Below are positions 8,552 to 20,503 of a stretch of 64,000 nt of DNA, piece by piece. How positions within the stretch are numbered: position 1 is the first letter of the stretch; each line of letters begins with the position of its first letter. The DNA is from Ambrosia x helenae. Taxonomy: Eukaryota > Streptophyta > Magnoliopsida > Asterales > Asteraceae. The stretch lies in the NCBI GenBank assembly GCA_030844895.1, contig CM061227.1:76372575-76436574 (forward strand), read 5' to 3'. The position numbers were made by a program, and so were the translations under genes. Below the pieces are notes generated by a model that was not told where the DNA came from, made no database searches, and saw nothing but the letters and a program-made list of their open reading frames with translations.

Positions 8552-9978
8552 TCCCTAAGGGTGTGTGTCGCTTCGATTTTCTTACCATCAGCCAATTCTA
8601 TTAAGTACTTAGCCTCTAAAGGTGTGGGTACTATATCTAGAAATCGACTAATATCCAAAGATACGAAACTCTTATCGGCACCAGAATCAAACAAGACAGA
8701 AACATAGCGATCATTAAGAAGGAACGTACCGGTAACTGTGTCTGGATCTTGCCTAGCCTCCGCAGATCCAATGACGAAAGCACGTGCAGTCCTGCCTCCG
8801 CCGCCGTTGTTCCCGTTACCGTTCCCGCCCCTCCCATTATCGCCCTGCTTCAGTTTGGGACAGTCACGCTTGAAATGTCCCGTGTCACCACAGTGATAAC
8901 ACCCCTGCCTCCCCTGAGTCCCCTGAGCAGCAGGAGCAGGAGTAGCCGCAGGAGTCTGAGTTGGGGTGAGTGTCACCTTGCAATCCTTAGCATGGTGCCC
9001 CAACTGATGGCATCGATGACAACGAGCCCTATCACAACCCCCAGAATGGTGAAAACCACACTTGTTGCACATGGGATGCTTCCCAACGTACCCACTCGTC
9101 TTCTGCCCAGAAGAAGACCCAGATGACTCAAACTTCTTCGTCGGCTGAGCTGGCACCACACTCTTCCCCACACTATCCCACTTCCTCTTGTTCCCCTCAG
9201 CAACCTTCACAGCAGCACCCTTGGGTGGCAAAACGCCTTCTGCCACCTTCAGGTTAGTCATCCGATGAGCTGATCGGACAACTTCAGCAATAGTGGGAAG
9301 ATTCCCAGTAGCCACCAACCCAGCAATCTCGGGCACTAGTCCAGACACATAGTGCTCGATCCTCCTGTACTCGGGTGTGTGTAAATCAGGACACAACACC
9401 GCCAGCTCATTCCTCCTCACAGTGTATTCCTCAATCTCAGACCCAACCATCTTGTAACTCCAGACCTCATGTTCCAACTTCTGTATATCCTCTCTCGGAC
9501 AGTACTCACCTCTCAACAGCTGCACGAACTCCGCCCAAGGCATAGCAATAGCCTCCCCCAATCCCATGTTCTGTGTAGTAGCATTCCACCACGACATTGC
9601 AGGCCCCTCAAATGTCGCAGTAGCATACTTCACCCGGTCCCCAGCAGGACAGTTACACATAACAAACACAGATTCCACCTTCTCCAGCCATCGGAGCAGT
9701 CCCACCGCTTCCTCAGTTCCAGCGAAGTTATGGGGCTGACAGTCCCGAAACTTCTTATAAGAGCACTGAGGTGGGGGTGGATTGGCACCAGCACCACCCA
9801 TGGCATTAATTCCAGCCTGGAAATTTGCCATAGCCATGTTCACTTGCTGCTGTAGCAAGTTGTTCAGTTCAGCTTGGGTCATGTTGATGTTTCCACGACC
9901 ACCGCCTCCAGCGCGACCACCACTGCCAGCACGGCCACCGCCGCCACCACGACGTCCATCACCGCGAGCACCAGACAT
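8353..9978 (-). CDS. RE1 gag and protease
   Basis: A 541-residue frame from ATG at 9978. A glycine/arginine-rich N-terminus (1..30) precedes the retrotransposon gag domain (about 95..245, with the W-containing WLEKVESVFVMC and the FEGPAMSWW motif). Two CCHC zinc knuckles follow: CHRCHQLGHHAKDC (320..333) and CYHCGDTGHFKRDC (360..373). The aspartic protease has DSGADKSF from 431. Gag forms the particle and binds RNA; the protease cuts the polyprotein. After about residue 482 the frame leaves the family sequence, because pol continues in another frame. The last 60 residues are therefore not genuine. In this group gag-pol is usually one frame, so I read the offset as a frameshift mutation. Confidence 0.88.
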   Translation of the reverse strand: MSGARGDGRRGGGGGRAGSGGRAGGGGRGNINMTQAELNNLLQQQVNMAMANFQAGINAMGGAGANPPPPQCSYKKFRDCQPHNFAGTEEAVGLLRWLEKVESVFVMCNCPAGDRVKYATATFEGPAMSWWNATTQNMGLGEAIAMPWAEFVQLLRGEYCPREDIQKLEHEVWSYKMVGSEIEEYTVRRNELAVLCPDLHTPEYRRIEHYVSGLVPEIAGLVATGNLPTIAEVVRSAHRMTNLKVAEGVLPPKGAAVKVAEGNKRKWDSVGKSVVPAQPTKKFESSGSSSGQKTSGYVGKHPMCNKCGFHHSGGCDRARCHRCHQLGHHAKDCKVTLTPTQTPAATPAPAAQGTQGRQGCYHCGDTGHFKRDCPKLKQGDNGRGGNGNGNNGGGGRTARAFVIGSAEARQDPDTVTGTFLLNDRYVSVLFDSGADKSFVSLDISRFLDIVPTPLEAKYLIELADGKKIEATHTLRECRLELSGLSSPLTLCRYPWVVLMSWLAWIGYRCIARRSFVSTRLFGSLSLMERFFRFVARKAVLR

Positions 9979-12900
9979 GTTCTAACAAATCAAGAAACCG
10001 AGGGATTCAGATTCACTTCCAGCGTCAACCACTAGAAATTTACAAGAGTTAACCTAGGGACAAATCCAGGACCATACATCCAAACTCGAAGTCCATCGGG
10101 ATTTTCATGCATTCCAGTTTATTATTTCGTGTGCACCCGAAATGATAAACTGCTCTACATGGTCCTCCAGATGTACCCCTAATCCAGACCCCAGTCACTG
10201 AATATCGCCGCCTAGCAACGTGTGACGATAGGTGCAGGTGTAAGAAGGCATGTGTGTGCTAGAACCAACAAATCAACCCCTCCTTCTTCAATCCAGAAGA
10301 AGAAGACAAGAGTAGGTAAGAACCCAAATAAAAGCGGATGATGTTGTGACACCCCGTATTTTCAGGTTAAATACTTTTACTGAACGCTAGTAAACTTACA
10401 TGTTCATACATGGCTAGATACTTAACTAGGGTTAGTTAAGTAGGTTAACATGTGTTAGAAGATGCTAACATAAGTTATAAGTAGGAAAATCCTTGTTAAA
10501 CACACACATGAGTCCTGTATCCCAAACGTTGGTGAATTATGTGGCATACATAGCAGTAATACGTACAATTGAATTATGGTGAACATGAAGTACGTGCTTA
10601 TGTGAATTACATGTTTTTGTGAATGATCGCCTAACTGAAAGATAATACGTAGATTATGTAAATTACGTGCGCAACATGATTAATATATTATGTAATAATG
10701 AAAATAATGGTTTCTATGCAATTTAGGGTGACTAATATTATTGGGTCCGGTATTGGGCTATAACATGATTAAAAGGCCAAGTTAATGGACTAGAAGGGCC
10801 CTAAAACCCAATTACTTGGGGAACAAGAAAGGCCCTCTTATAATTAGGAGGCAAGAAAAGATAAAACCCTACTTCTTCTTCTTGTTTGTGCCGTGCGAAA
10901 CCCCCACCCCCTTCTCTCTTGGCTTTCAAGCAATCAAGTAATCTTTCACCTAATCAAGCTAGTTCGGGTTTAATCTCAAGGCTCTAGGGAGTTTTAGCAT
11001 TGCAAGGTATACATCCTTATGATTTTTGATGAATTATAATACTTGAAAAACCTTAAAAACTCTAAAAATAATATATGTAGAATCGCATGTATGTATGTGT
11101 AGGAGTTCTTGGATGTTCTTGATGATTTGATGATGATTGTTATTAGTAGCCATGATTAGGGTTTTCACATGATAACATATGTGTTTTGCTATGATTAATA
11201 TGGTGTTTAATCAGTACTATAGGTGTTATACATGTATTAGGGATGTTCATGAAAAATTAGGGTTTGTAGATTACTTGGGATGCAAGTTTAAGATTCTGGC
11301 AGATTCGGTTGAACGTTTTGTAAGGGCTGTAATGGGTTGCTAAATTGATTGTTTTGATGATTTCTTTGCATGATTGTAATGTACAAGGTCTTAGATTTTC
11401 ATAATGGGCAAAACCATCAGATTTGGACATCGTTGAGTCGTTTTTGGAATTTTAATTAATTAGAGGTCATATCAGATTTTCGGATTTGTAAATTGGGTTA
11501 ACTTTAAATGGTCATAACTTGAGATTTACAAGGAGTTAGGTTATGAAATTTTTAAAGAAGGTCAATATTGGAAAAATAGAGCTTTTCCAAGTGGATTCAT
11601 CCCGTTTTGATGAATACACAATCTTTGGGAATTTTTCTACTAAACTGACCTGTTGAGGAAATTTTCTGGACATAGCTGTGTTGTACGAATTTTCATAATT
11701 TTTGTGTTTGGAATTAAGACAAACAAAAAATAGGTATTGTCAAGTGAATCCCAAATAAAATTCAGTAAAAATTTGGGACTCTAATTCATTCGGTAAGTAT
11801 TTTAAATAAATTGTTTTTCACAGCGCACAATCTGTCCTAAAAACGCAGATTGTGTACGGGGTCTTTATGTGACTATTTGGAGTTTTATGTGGTATGTAAT
11901 TGACATGTACTTGTGTGAAAACTTGTATGAGATGTAATTGATGTACTAAACTGATAATAATCACTATGATCACCAACGGGATACGTAGGACGTACTTGAG
12001 CATGTAGAGTCATTAGGCGTCACTACACGGTTTTGAACATTTAAAGGTCTCGGATAAACGAGTTATATGGTGTGTTGGTTATGCACATATACTCACCTAG
12101 TGACACTTGTAATAGGGAATCAGTAGCTCGTTATTGTTTGAGGGATTTGGATCATTCACGTGCAACCTAAGGTGAGTTTCACTACTCTTTTTCTCAAAGG
12201 CATGCGTCTCAGGTATGAGACAACTTACTTAACATTTTCTAGTCGGTTTGGGACTACTTACACATCCCGGGTTGGGATGCCATGGACCCTTGTGTGGGTC
12301 GGTTGCTTTGCTAGTTCGCAATTGTGTCCTTGATTAACTAAACCATTTCTATCATCTGTAAGTCCTCACGTACCGAATGAGTTGCCGGGGTGGCAAGCGG
12401 GTTATTAGTTGATAGCGCTATTAGGTCTTACAAACCTCACACCGGCTCGGGGAGCGCGGGCGTGAACTATAACTTAACGAAACTTTATCATTGTGGATAG
12501 ACAATGATGTCAGGCATGCGGCACACTTATGTGGCTACACGTACATAGCAGTTCGGTATATTCGGTTAGTTATCATGAATGGGTTAGCTACCCTTGACAT
12601 GCGATGAACTAGTGGTTACACGGTGCGGAGCACCAACACAACTTACTTACTTACGTGGTTTTGGAAACCAGCGCATTTGCATATTAAATTACTTTACTTT
12701 GTGAACTCACCAGCTTTATGTTGACACACGATTTACATGCTTTTGCAGGTAGTTAGCTTCCGGTGCCAGGATTAGAAAGCACTGTACACTTCACTGCATT
12801 TGGGCTCTCGGGCATACACATAGATTATATATTATGCTTTCGTATGGTTTTAATTTGGGCGCATTGTTTTGCGCATAGTTTTTTAAAAGGTTTAAATTTG

Positions 12901-13207
12901 GTTTACGCTTCCGCAGCTTAACTAAACTTGGTTTTCGAAAACGAACTAAATGGTTTGGGCATCTAGAGTTCGTTCCTGTGACTTATGGCTATGGGATCCT
13001 GGTTTGTCATGCGCCTCGCGGTATAAACCCCGCAGTGGAAATTTAAGGGTATGACAGATGTAACGGAGAAGCATGATGATGATGTAAGGACACCCCGACA
13101 ACGTTAGTACGTATCCCACTAATAGACCCAAAGTATGTGACCGTCTAGTGTGTGCGACTCGGCTATAGACCAGACTCTACATGCAGTCCTAGTTCACTAT
13201 AACCATT
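9979..13207 (-). other. RE1 5' leader, interrupted by solo LTR S1
   Basis: The leader between primer-binding site and gag is about 510 bp (13057..13207 plus 9979..10344), enlarged by the S1 insertion. No conserved frame is seen in it. It presumably carries the packaging signal, but nothing visible proves this. Confidence 0.6.
10345..13056 (+). mobile_element. Solo LTR S1 of the RE2 family
   Basis: A 2712-bp LTR from TGTGACACCCCG to GGGTATGACA with exact target duplication GATGT (10340..10344 and 13057..13061). It resembles the RE2 LTRs along its whole length, including the 3' hairpins. No internal region remains, so the element was reduced to one LTR by LTR-LTR recombination. It is inserted opposite to RE1 and is younger than it. 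Confidence 0.9.
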
Positions 13208-13220
13208 GGCTCTGATACCA
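13208..13220 (-). promoter_or_regulatory. RE1 primer-binding site (initiator tRNA-Met)
   Basis: Minus-strand TGGTATCAGAGCC, three bases inside the 5' LTR, complementary to the 3' end of plant initiator tRNA-Met. This is the usual primer for chromoviruses. Confidence 0.88.
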
Positions 13221-13395
13221 ATCTGTCACACCCTCAAATTACCACTTGCGGGGTTTTACCGCGAGGCGCATGACAAACCAGGATCCAAGTCAACGATCAC
13301 AATAAACAACTCTATATGAAAAACGTAAAGAGACATAACCAACAATTTTATAAGCGGAAGCGCTGAAGTAGCATTTAATCAACTATGCTATCACT

Positions 13396-13930
13396 TGTGA
13401 GCGTTGGATTTTATCTAAAACAGGATATTATGACCATACAAGTCACAAATCTAGGTGCGGAAACCCTAGATCTGAACAAATTGATAAGATGCTAATCACG
13501 ACACAATCAAGATCATTTTCAACTTCATTTTCATAGATTAACTTTCAATCAATAAGCATTTACAACGTTTATGTTAATCTAGAATCACAAAGACACTTTC
13601 TCAAAAACACTACTGAACCTGCACTGAACCTGGACACAAATGATAACTCTCTTACATAATCAAAAACTCAAAACCTATATATAGCATCTGCACATTCGCC
13701 CCTTTCTATAGGTCGAATGTGAGATTTTCCACATTCGCCCACTAAGAGTGGTCGAATGTGGTCTTCAGTCCATGCCAAATCTACCTTCGTCCAGTCAGCA
13801 TCTACCTTCGCCCGTCTTGATTCACCTTCGCCCATATTTACTACATTCGCCCATATCCATACACCTTCGGCTACCCACTAACATGTGTTAATCAAGTATA
13901 TCCAATCCTTAGTCGCAAAATGCATCAACA
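13396..13930 (-). mobile_element. Solo LTR S2, unrelated short LTR
   Basis: A 535-bp insertion with TG...CA ends and exact duplication TCACT (13391..13395 and 13931..13935), missing from the other RE1 LTR. In minus sense it runs TGTTGATGCATTTTGCGAC to CCAACGCTCACA. Size and start suggest a copia-type LTR, but with no internal region this is inference. Its TATA box is on the minus strand. Confidence 0.85.
13676..13761 (-). promoter_or_regulatory. S2 TATA box with upstream hairpin pair
   Basis: Minus-strand TATATATA (13676..13683). Just upstream in that sense are two hairpins: 13691..13721 (CACATTCG.CC / GG.CGAATGTG) and 13729..13761 (CCACATTCG.CCACT / AGTGG.CGAATGTGG). The arm motif TTCGCCC/GGTCGAA and its place before the TATA box match the RE1 LTR, although the LTRs are otherwise dissimilar. 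Further unpaired TTCGCCC copies follow at 13790..13870. Confidence 0.6.
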
Positions 13931-16900
13931 TCACTCCAAAAGTTATTCAAAATACTTTTATTACAAAACGTGCAACTATGCCTAGACGCCAATGCAGACC
14001 CGTGCGCCTAGTTCCATTTGTTGCTACCTTAGCGACCTGAGAAAAACATGCCAAAAAGATGTCAACATATAATGCTGGTGAGTTCACAGGTTTGTTCAAA
14101 ATGTTACCAAAATGTTACCATGTCCATACTATATCAATGTTACCGAGTACGCTAGCTAGGCGTATGTTTTATTACTACTACGATTGGAAACCATTACTAG
14201 ACACGTTTAGCAATGTTTAGCATGTTTAAGCAGCCCGTATGTTCAGCATGATAATGTTCTTGTTCGAGACAATATGCACCCGCCCGGCCCTCCAAGCCGA
14301 CGAGTGGGGCAGGTCACGCCCAATAGATCTATCCACATTTCCCCGTTGTGCATCCCCGCACATTCATGGTTTCCCCGAGGACTTTCCAAAGATCGTATAG
14401 CAATATAGAGTTAAAAAAAACCATAGTATGACATATGCTACCAAAACAGTTTAGCGCATGTTTTCTCCCCCAAAAGTTAAAGCAGTAAAAGTGGGGGCCG
14501 TGAACTCACCTTAGATAGCGTTCTTCAATTACAAGTAAAGATGTTTAGCCCTTGATAATCCCTCTACCGGAGATCTATCAAAATGTTCACATAAGTGTTC
14601 CGACTAATAACCATAAGGTTATCTAGTCCCCGATTGTCCAGATCGTAACCAAGTATGTTTTAAAACGTGTTTAAATGTTTAACCGACACACTAGACCGAC
14701 CCGACATCCCGTTAGTGACCCATTACCCTAACTAATCAAGTACACATACATTACACACAAGGTTCAAGCATAAAACACTTAGTTTGTATCAAAAATCTCA
14801 TTTCTGCATCAGAACGGTCGAACCAGTCAGTTTTAAGTCTCCTTCGCACCTTTTTAGTCTCATTCGCCCGTTTTACATTTCGTTCGACCGTTCGATGCCT
14901 CCTTCGCCCGTTTTACCTCATTCGCCCAACAAAAACCCAGGTTCGACCCTGGTCTTCCTCCTTCGCACCTTCGATCGGTCGAAGGAGGCCAGGTTCGCCC
15001 CTGTTGTGCAATTTTTCCTAAAAACGCTTCAAACACATTCAAAACGACTCGAAACATCATCAAACACAGCAGTCAAGCATGGATAACTTATTCCTACAAA
15101 ACCCCACCGATTTCCCCCGATAATACGTCCGTTTTAGCCCTTTCCCAAAATGGTAAAGATTATGGAAACATCACTTTCATGCATGAATAATTTACCCAAT
15201 TTGGAAACTTTTGAAATCGATTCATGCTTAGCTTAAAATACTCAGTTTGTCGATTATCCGATCTTTTCTTATAAATTCTATTGATCATAAATATCATGCA
15301 ACAAGTTTAAATCCTATAAAACCCCCAAATACCCATAATATCATCCTATTCAATCCTAACCCTAAACAACAATATTCCAACATCAATAACAATCCTATAT
15401 CATGTTTCTATCATAGATATAGCAGCAAATCATTGAACATCACACAACACCACGTAATATACAATTTACATATGTTATTCACCATGAAACCTATGTTAAA
15501 TGATAATGTTTTGATTTAGAAAGATGTTTAAAAGGTTTTTTATCATAAAAACACCCTTAGAACAGATCCGGACAATTAGGGTTAGATGAAAACGAATTAA
15601 AATGCTTTTAAAAAGGTTTAGGATTATGAACACACCTTGGATTCTTGTTTAGATGTTGTAGATACGTTAGATTATGAAAAAGAAGAGCAAAAACTCCTTC
15701 CTTAGTGTTTTAGATCGCTTGAGAGTGTTTTGAGACGGTTAGGGTTTGTGAAATGATGAAAAATGACAAAGGTTGGTATTTATACTAATCCTCCTTCGCA
15801 CCATTTCAATGGTCGAAGGTGGTCTCCTTCGACCCTTTCACAGGGTCGAATGAGCCCTGTTCTGGTCGAAGGGAATTCCTTCAATTCCACTTCCCTGGTT
15901 CGCCCAACTACAAAGGGTCGAACCAGACAAATTTCTCTCCTTCGACCACTCGAAGTGGTCGAACCAGGATTCCCTTTTGACTAGTTTTCCAGTTTGTCGT
16001 GTTTAACGCATTCTAACACATCTTAACACATAAGCATGCATCATTAGTCTATATTTTACATATTTAAGCATAGATAATCATTTACACATCATTTAAACAC
16101 ATCTATGTATATAATCCACCACACGACCCATAATCTACACATACACTTAATTAGTTCATGTAATGTCACCAAAAACGGAACCCGGTACTAGTGTATTACC
16201 AAAACGACTCCCAATGATCCTCCAGATCACTGTACCCTGGACAATCCTAACTTGACCCGACTCAACTAACCCAGTTAAGTTTGTTTATAAACGTTTCTCG
16301 CTAAGGTAGACTTAGATGTTACTAATATGTTTAAGCCAAACATGCCGGGTGTCACAAATAATTAATATGTGATCTGGCATGAGCCCATAACCAAACCTTG
16401 ACGTGTTGTGCCTCGCCCATTGTACACTCAAGACAATGAATAAATGTGAAATACTAGCACTCTTTTGATATCTGTCATCCGGTTAGGCGACTGACCAAGA
16501 GTGGGGGTGTCAACCCAATAGATCTATTCAGGTGTTTCATGGCTAAGTCCATAGCTAATGGTTATGGTATGATGTATGACACGAGGGCTTTATGGATCCT
16601 GAACCTTGATGTCTCATGTTCACATAATAGTCATGTATGTAACTGAAAACTGAACTTTGTACGCATGTTTTTCCCCCGGAAAAATGTAAAAACATTGAAA
16701 AGGGGGCAGTAAAACTCACCTTATGGTATGTCTGGGAATGCACTAATGAGTCTGGGCTAGAGAGATCGACCTACGTGTCCTATGTAAAAGAGACATTTTA
16801 TGTCTATGTTACTTGTACTGTCTACAAGTTGTTCTCTTGTTAAATTTGTCTTTGTAACTTAACTCTAAGTTAAATGTGTCTTTAATGAAAAGACTTGTAA

Positions 16901-17242
16901 GCTAGTGATCTTTGATAAAAAGGTAGCTTAGTTTCTTGGAAAACATTACTTTTATTTATGAAAAGCAAGTGTTTTATATACTTTGGTGTACTCATGTGTT
17001 GAAGGTTTCACACTTTTGTTTTGTCAAGTGTGTAAATCTACCATGTTTAAGTATTGTTTAACCTATTATTTTCATACTTGACATCTTTTGTGAAAATATT
17101 AATACTTCATGTCAAATATTACTTTTCTTGAAAACACATGGATTTTGTAATGCTTGGTTATGACTAACATCATTCAACACAATACCTTGTGTTAAGGAGT
17201 TTAGAAAATGTATCATTTTCTTTATAAAGTTTTTGGCCATAT

Positions 17243-17264
17243 ATATATATATATATATATATAT
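17243..17264. repeat. (TA)n microsatellite in RE5 LTR
   Basis: Uninterrupted TA dinucleotides. Another run lies at about 18508..18530. A GGT-rich tract is at 17569..17600. Confidence 0.9.
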
Positions 17265-17710
17265 TAACATATATATTTCGGCCCTTAGTGGGTGTAAACA
17301 CATATATTTACTAGTTACCATAATGTATTTAAAACATGGGTTCACCCACTTACTTGATTAAGTTACAAGAGTAAACATACTTAGTGAACAACTTTGTATT
17401 TAAAATACTATGTAAGAGTAAAAACACAAGTTTAAGAAAATAATGTTATACCTCCTAGTATCTTAAGAAAAGAGGGAGTTAGGGGCCTTGCACAGCCTTG
17501 TTATGATCCTTGTACCCCTAATGATCCCTTGAAAGTTAATGTTTATGTGTGTAAAGGCTTGTATGTGGGTGGTGGTCTAGTGGTGGTGGTGGTGGTCGAG
17601 TGATGAGGGTGGTGTGGTGGTGGTGGTTCGGCCGAGAGAAAGAGGGAGGGAGAGAGGCGGAGGTGTGGTGTTTAGTTGTTTTGTGCACTTGTTCACTAAT
17701 TCTCAACCCC

Positions 17711-17718
17711 TATATATA
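17711..17718 (-). promoter_or_regulatory. Likely RE5 LTR TATA box
   Basis: Minus-strand TATATATA followed by GGGG and a leader-like stretch, comparable in place to the TATATAAA of the related RE3 LTRs. Confidence 0.4.
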
Positions 17719-18876
17719 ATGGTTATGGAAGGAAAGGTATCATGGCTCAAGAAAGGCAAAAGAAAGCATCTTTCCTATTATGGATTAAGATCTCTTAAAG
17801 GTGATTTTGGTTAGATTTGGAAGAGATTATGGAGGTGATGTGAGCCTACTTTCTTGGTTAGTGTGGGCCGAAAATGGAGGGTGTTTGGGAGGCCATGGAT
17901 TAGTCAACTCACTTAGGATTTGATGCTTCATAATCATGGTGTTTTGGGTGATTAGAAGGGTCTTATGCTAGATATGGTGGGATCCTCGGTAGAAGGTGTA
18001 GGATAACAATTGTGGTAAGTCAACACTAAGCTTTCCTAAGTGTCATAAGATGCCTTCCTCTTTGGTGTAATTTCTAGGTATGTGATGGAGGTGCCTAAAG
18101 TATGTTGGAAGAATCTTGGTGGAAGAATGTCTTGAAAGGGACTTGTGTAAGAGTGGAAGACAGAAACACTACACATATATGTATATGTGTGTCGTGTATA
18201 TATGTATGTATGTGTGGGGATTTATTTTTGGTAAGTCAACTAGTATGGAATGAATACAAGGTCAAGTGTTTAGCTAAATGTGGTGGAATCTAAGGTGGAC
18301 TTGATGGATCATATAAGGTGTAAAAGTTAGATCTTTGGAAATCACACTACACCTATGTATATGTGTGTGTGTGCCGTCGTATATGTATGTATGTATATAC
18401 ATATATATTTTTTGAACATTTAAAACTCATGTCTTGTACAAATGCATATATATATTGTGATTAGATGTTAAGTGTGATCTTTGTATAAGTTTAGGTGCCA
18501 CAAATATATATATATATATATATATATATTTAACTAGTCGTATTACTAGTCGCATGTGGGATTTGTGTTCGGGTGATTTCTGTATATGGACATTGTTTGA
18601 TTTTGTCCTTGATTGAATCTCCATTGAAATGTTATGTATCATTTTATGAGTTTCCCAACTAGGGTTTTGATATAATTTCCCTGTAGCTCAGATAACTACA
18701 TCACTAGTTATGAAATTTGCTCCAACTAGTGGACCTAATGCTAGACTGTAAGCATCGAAACTGACTTGCTGAGGCCCTGTATGGCTCAATTGCAGTAAAT
18801 CATGTAAAATGAAATGTCATGCACAAATGTGTACGTGTAACTAATGTACGGATATGACCTGTGATTTCGACGGGTG

Positions 18877-19548
18877 TCACATTCTCCCCCTGTTAGAGGA
18901 ATTTCGTCCATAAAATTTTCGGTGTTGGTCATCTGAACTGTGGGTCTCTTGGAAGAGATGTGGGTACTTGCGTTTCATTTGGTCCTCACGTTCCCAAGTG
19001 TACTCGGGTCCGCGTTTGGAATTCCAATGTACCTTGACCAATTTGACTTGACTATGACGAAGTTTCTGAATCTTCCAGTATGTTACCTCAAGTGGCTCCT
19101 CTATGAAATGGAGTTGTTTGTCAATGTAGATCTCCTCTGGAGGGATGATCAATGACTCATCAGCAAGACACTTTTTGAGATTCGAAACGTGAAACGTGTC
19201 ATGCACTCCACTGAGTTCTTCGGGCAGTTTGAGCTTGTATGCAACTGGTCCGATTCGTGCAAGAATCTTGAATGGACCTATGTATCTGGGATTGAGTTTC
19301 CCACATTTTCCAAACCTGGGTACTCCTTTCCACGGAGATACTTTGAGCAAGACTCTATCACCCACTCGAAACTCTAAGGGTTTACGCCTCTGATCTGCGT
19401 AGCTCTTCTGCCTGTCCCTGGCAGCTTTGAGTCTGCCTCGGATCTGGAAAATCTTGTCAGTCGTCTCCTGGATGAGTTCGGGACCTATTATCTGCTTGTC
19501 CCCTACTTCTGCCCAGCATACTGGGGATCGACACTTGCGTCCATACAA
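18877..19548 (-). pseudogene. RE5 pol remnant: integrase C-terminus and chromodomain
   Basis: The frame covers the end of the integrase core (LYGRKCRSPVCW), the polybasic ARDRQKSYAD segment, the integrase C-terminal fold GKLNPRYIGPF and a chromodomain (VKVHWNSKRGPEYTWERED). It then reads through the hairpin and polypurine tract (GRNSSNRGRM), and its TGA lies in the first bases of the LTR. Everything upstream is missing: at about 19548 the coding sequence abruptly meets an LTR fragment of the opposite sense. No internal stop occurs in what is left. Confidence 0.85.
18882..18920 (-). promoter_or_regulatory. RE5 polypurine tract and decayed hairpin
   Basis: Minus-strand AACAGGGGGAGAA abuts the LTR start TGTGACACCC. 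Upstream lies GGACGAAATTCC with an imperfect partner AAAATTTTA, a worn version of the stem-loop seen in the other elements. Confidence 0.65.
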
Positions 19549-20503
19549 CAAGTAAAACAAGTAATAATTGTCACGTGCATGAACTATGGCCCACATATAA
19601 CTGACACAAGGGTACACAAGTCGGGTGAACAACTTGTATGGTAAAAGACAAGAACGAAAAACTTACTATGTCCTTGAAAATCATAGGGCAATCATTGTCA
19701 GGATGATAGTTACCTCACTTATCTGCTTTACCAGACCACACGTTCTGTCATCAGGTGAGTTCCACGGCCCCATTTTACTATTTTACATTTTGGGGGATAA
19801 ACATGCTACATTTCTAGTACATTACATTCTGAGTGATATTCTATCGTGACTGCCATGTGGAACATGAGATATTCGGTTCATGAGCTCAACAGTCCGCGTA
19901 CTTACATTTACACTGTAACCATTAGCTAACAAAAGCCATAGAACATTTAAATAGATGTATTGGGAATGACACCCCCACTCTTTGTTAGTCGCTCTAACCG
20001 GTTACATACAAAGAGTGTTAGTATTCTACTACACATACGTTATCTTTATTGTACAACGCGCAAGGCACAACAGTCAAGAGTTTTGGTTTTGGGACTCATG
20101 GTTTGCACAATAATCATTCGCTTAGCTAGCCTATGATTAGTCATACACGAATTTCACGAGCACTTTACATAGTACATTAAAACCTATGAACTCACCGACA
20201 TTATGTTGACAAATCTTTTATGCATGTTTTCATGTAATTGACCATGAGGAGCGGGAACTTGGGGGAGAGGTTTGAGCATGCACATCGTGGTACCATCACC
20301 GGTTGGAATTCAATAATGTTGGTCATGTCATGTTTTGGTATTTGATACAATGATTTTCAGACAATATTATGTTTTTCTTCTTTATGTATGACAATGGTTA
20401 TCATTTGATGGTATCGTTTTAAATTACATCTTATGTGTTGCTCAAACCTTGTGCTTGACCTTACAAATCACATCCCTGTGTTTCCACCTTGGCAGGGTGT
20501 GCA
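19549..20503 (+). repeat. Truncated LTR of the RE3 family
   Basis: From about 19615 the sequence parallels the 3' half of the RE3 LTR (compare 37160..37990 and 46320..46436), for example GTCGGGTGAACAACTTGTAT, and it ends GGCAGGGTGTGCA at 20503. The 5' half is absent, and it lies in the opposite sense to the adjoining RE5 pol. No target duplication seen. It is either a nested fragment or the result of a rearrangement. Confidence 0.6.

Larger units (their letters stand above)
2654..16356 (-). mobile_element. RE1: near-complete Ty3/gypsy chromovirus, minus strand
   Basis: Two LTRs (2654..5246 and 13224..16356) bracket gag, protease, RT, RNase H, integrase and chromodomain, all on the minus strand. 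Target duplication AATAA is exact (2649..2653 and 16357..16361). Primer-binding site for initiator tRNA-Met and polypurine tract are present. Each LTR is 2593 bp once the nested solo LTR S2 and its duplication are removed from the right one. I count about 40 LTR mismatches by eye, roughly 1.5 percent, which suggests insertion within about the last million years. Integrase plus chromodomain points to the Tekay/Del group. Only two coding lesions are visible (see the coding entries). Confidence 0.92.
13224..16356 (-). repeat. RE1 5' LTR (minus sense), with S2 inside
   Basis: 3133 bp as it stands; removing S2 and one TCACT leaves 2593 bp, the same as the other LTR. It should drive RE1 from the TATA box at 15777..15784, where the hairpin array is also present. 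Confidence 0.92.
2275..18881 (-). mobile_element. RE5: old minus-strand chromovirus, 3' LTR split by RE1
   Basis: Read on the minus strand, an LTR begins TGTGACACCC at 18881 and ends GGGGTGTGACA at 2275. Its two parts (16362..18881 and 2275..2653, about 2.9 kb together) are separated by the whole of RE1. The terminal sequence is like that of RE3, so the two are related families. A polypurine tract (18882..18894) and a pol fragment follow to the right on the minus strand. I found no second LTR of RE5 and no target duplication, so it is a broken copy. It predates RE1, which sits inside it. Confidence 0.75.

Noticed and set aside
9979..13207. Envelope-like or extra gene in the long RE1 leader
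   Set aside because: The length is due to solo LTR S1; the true leader is about 510 bp and non-coding.
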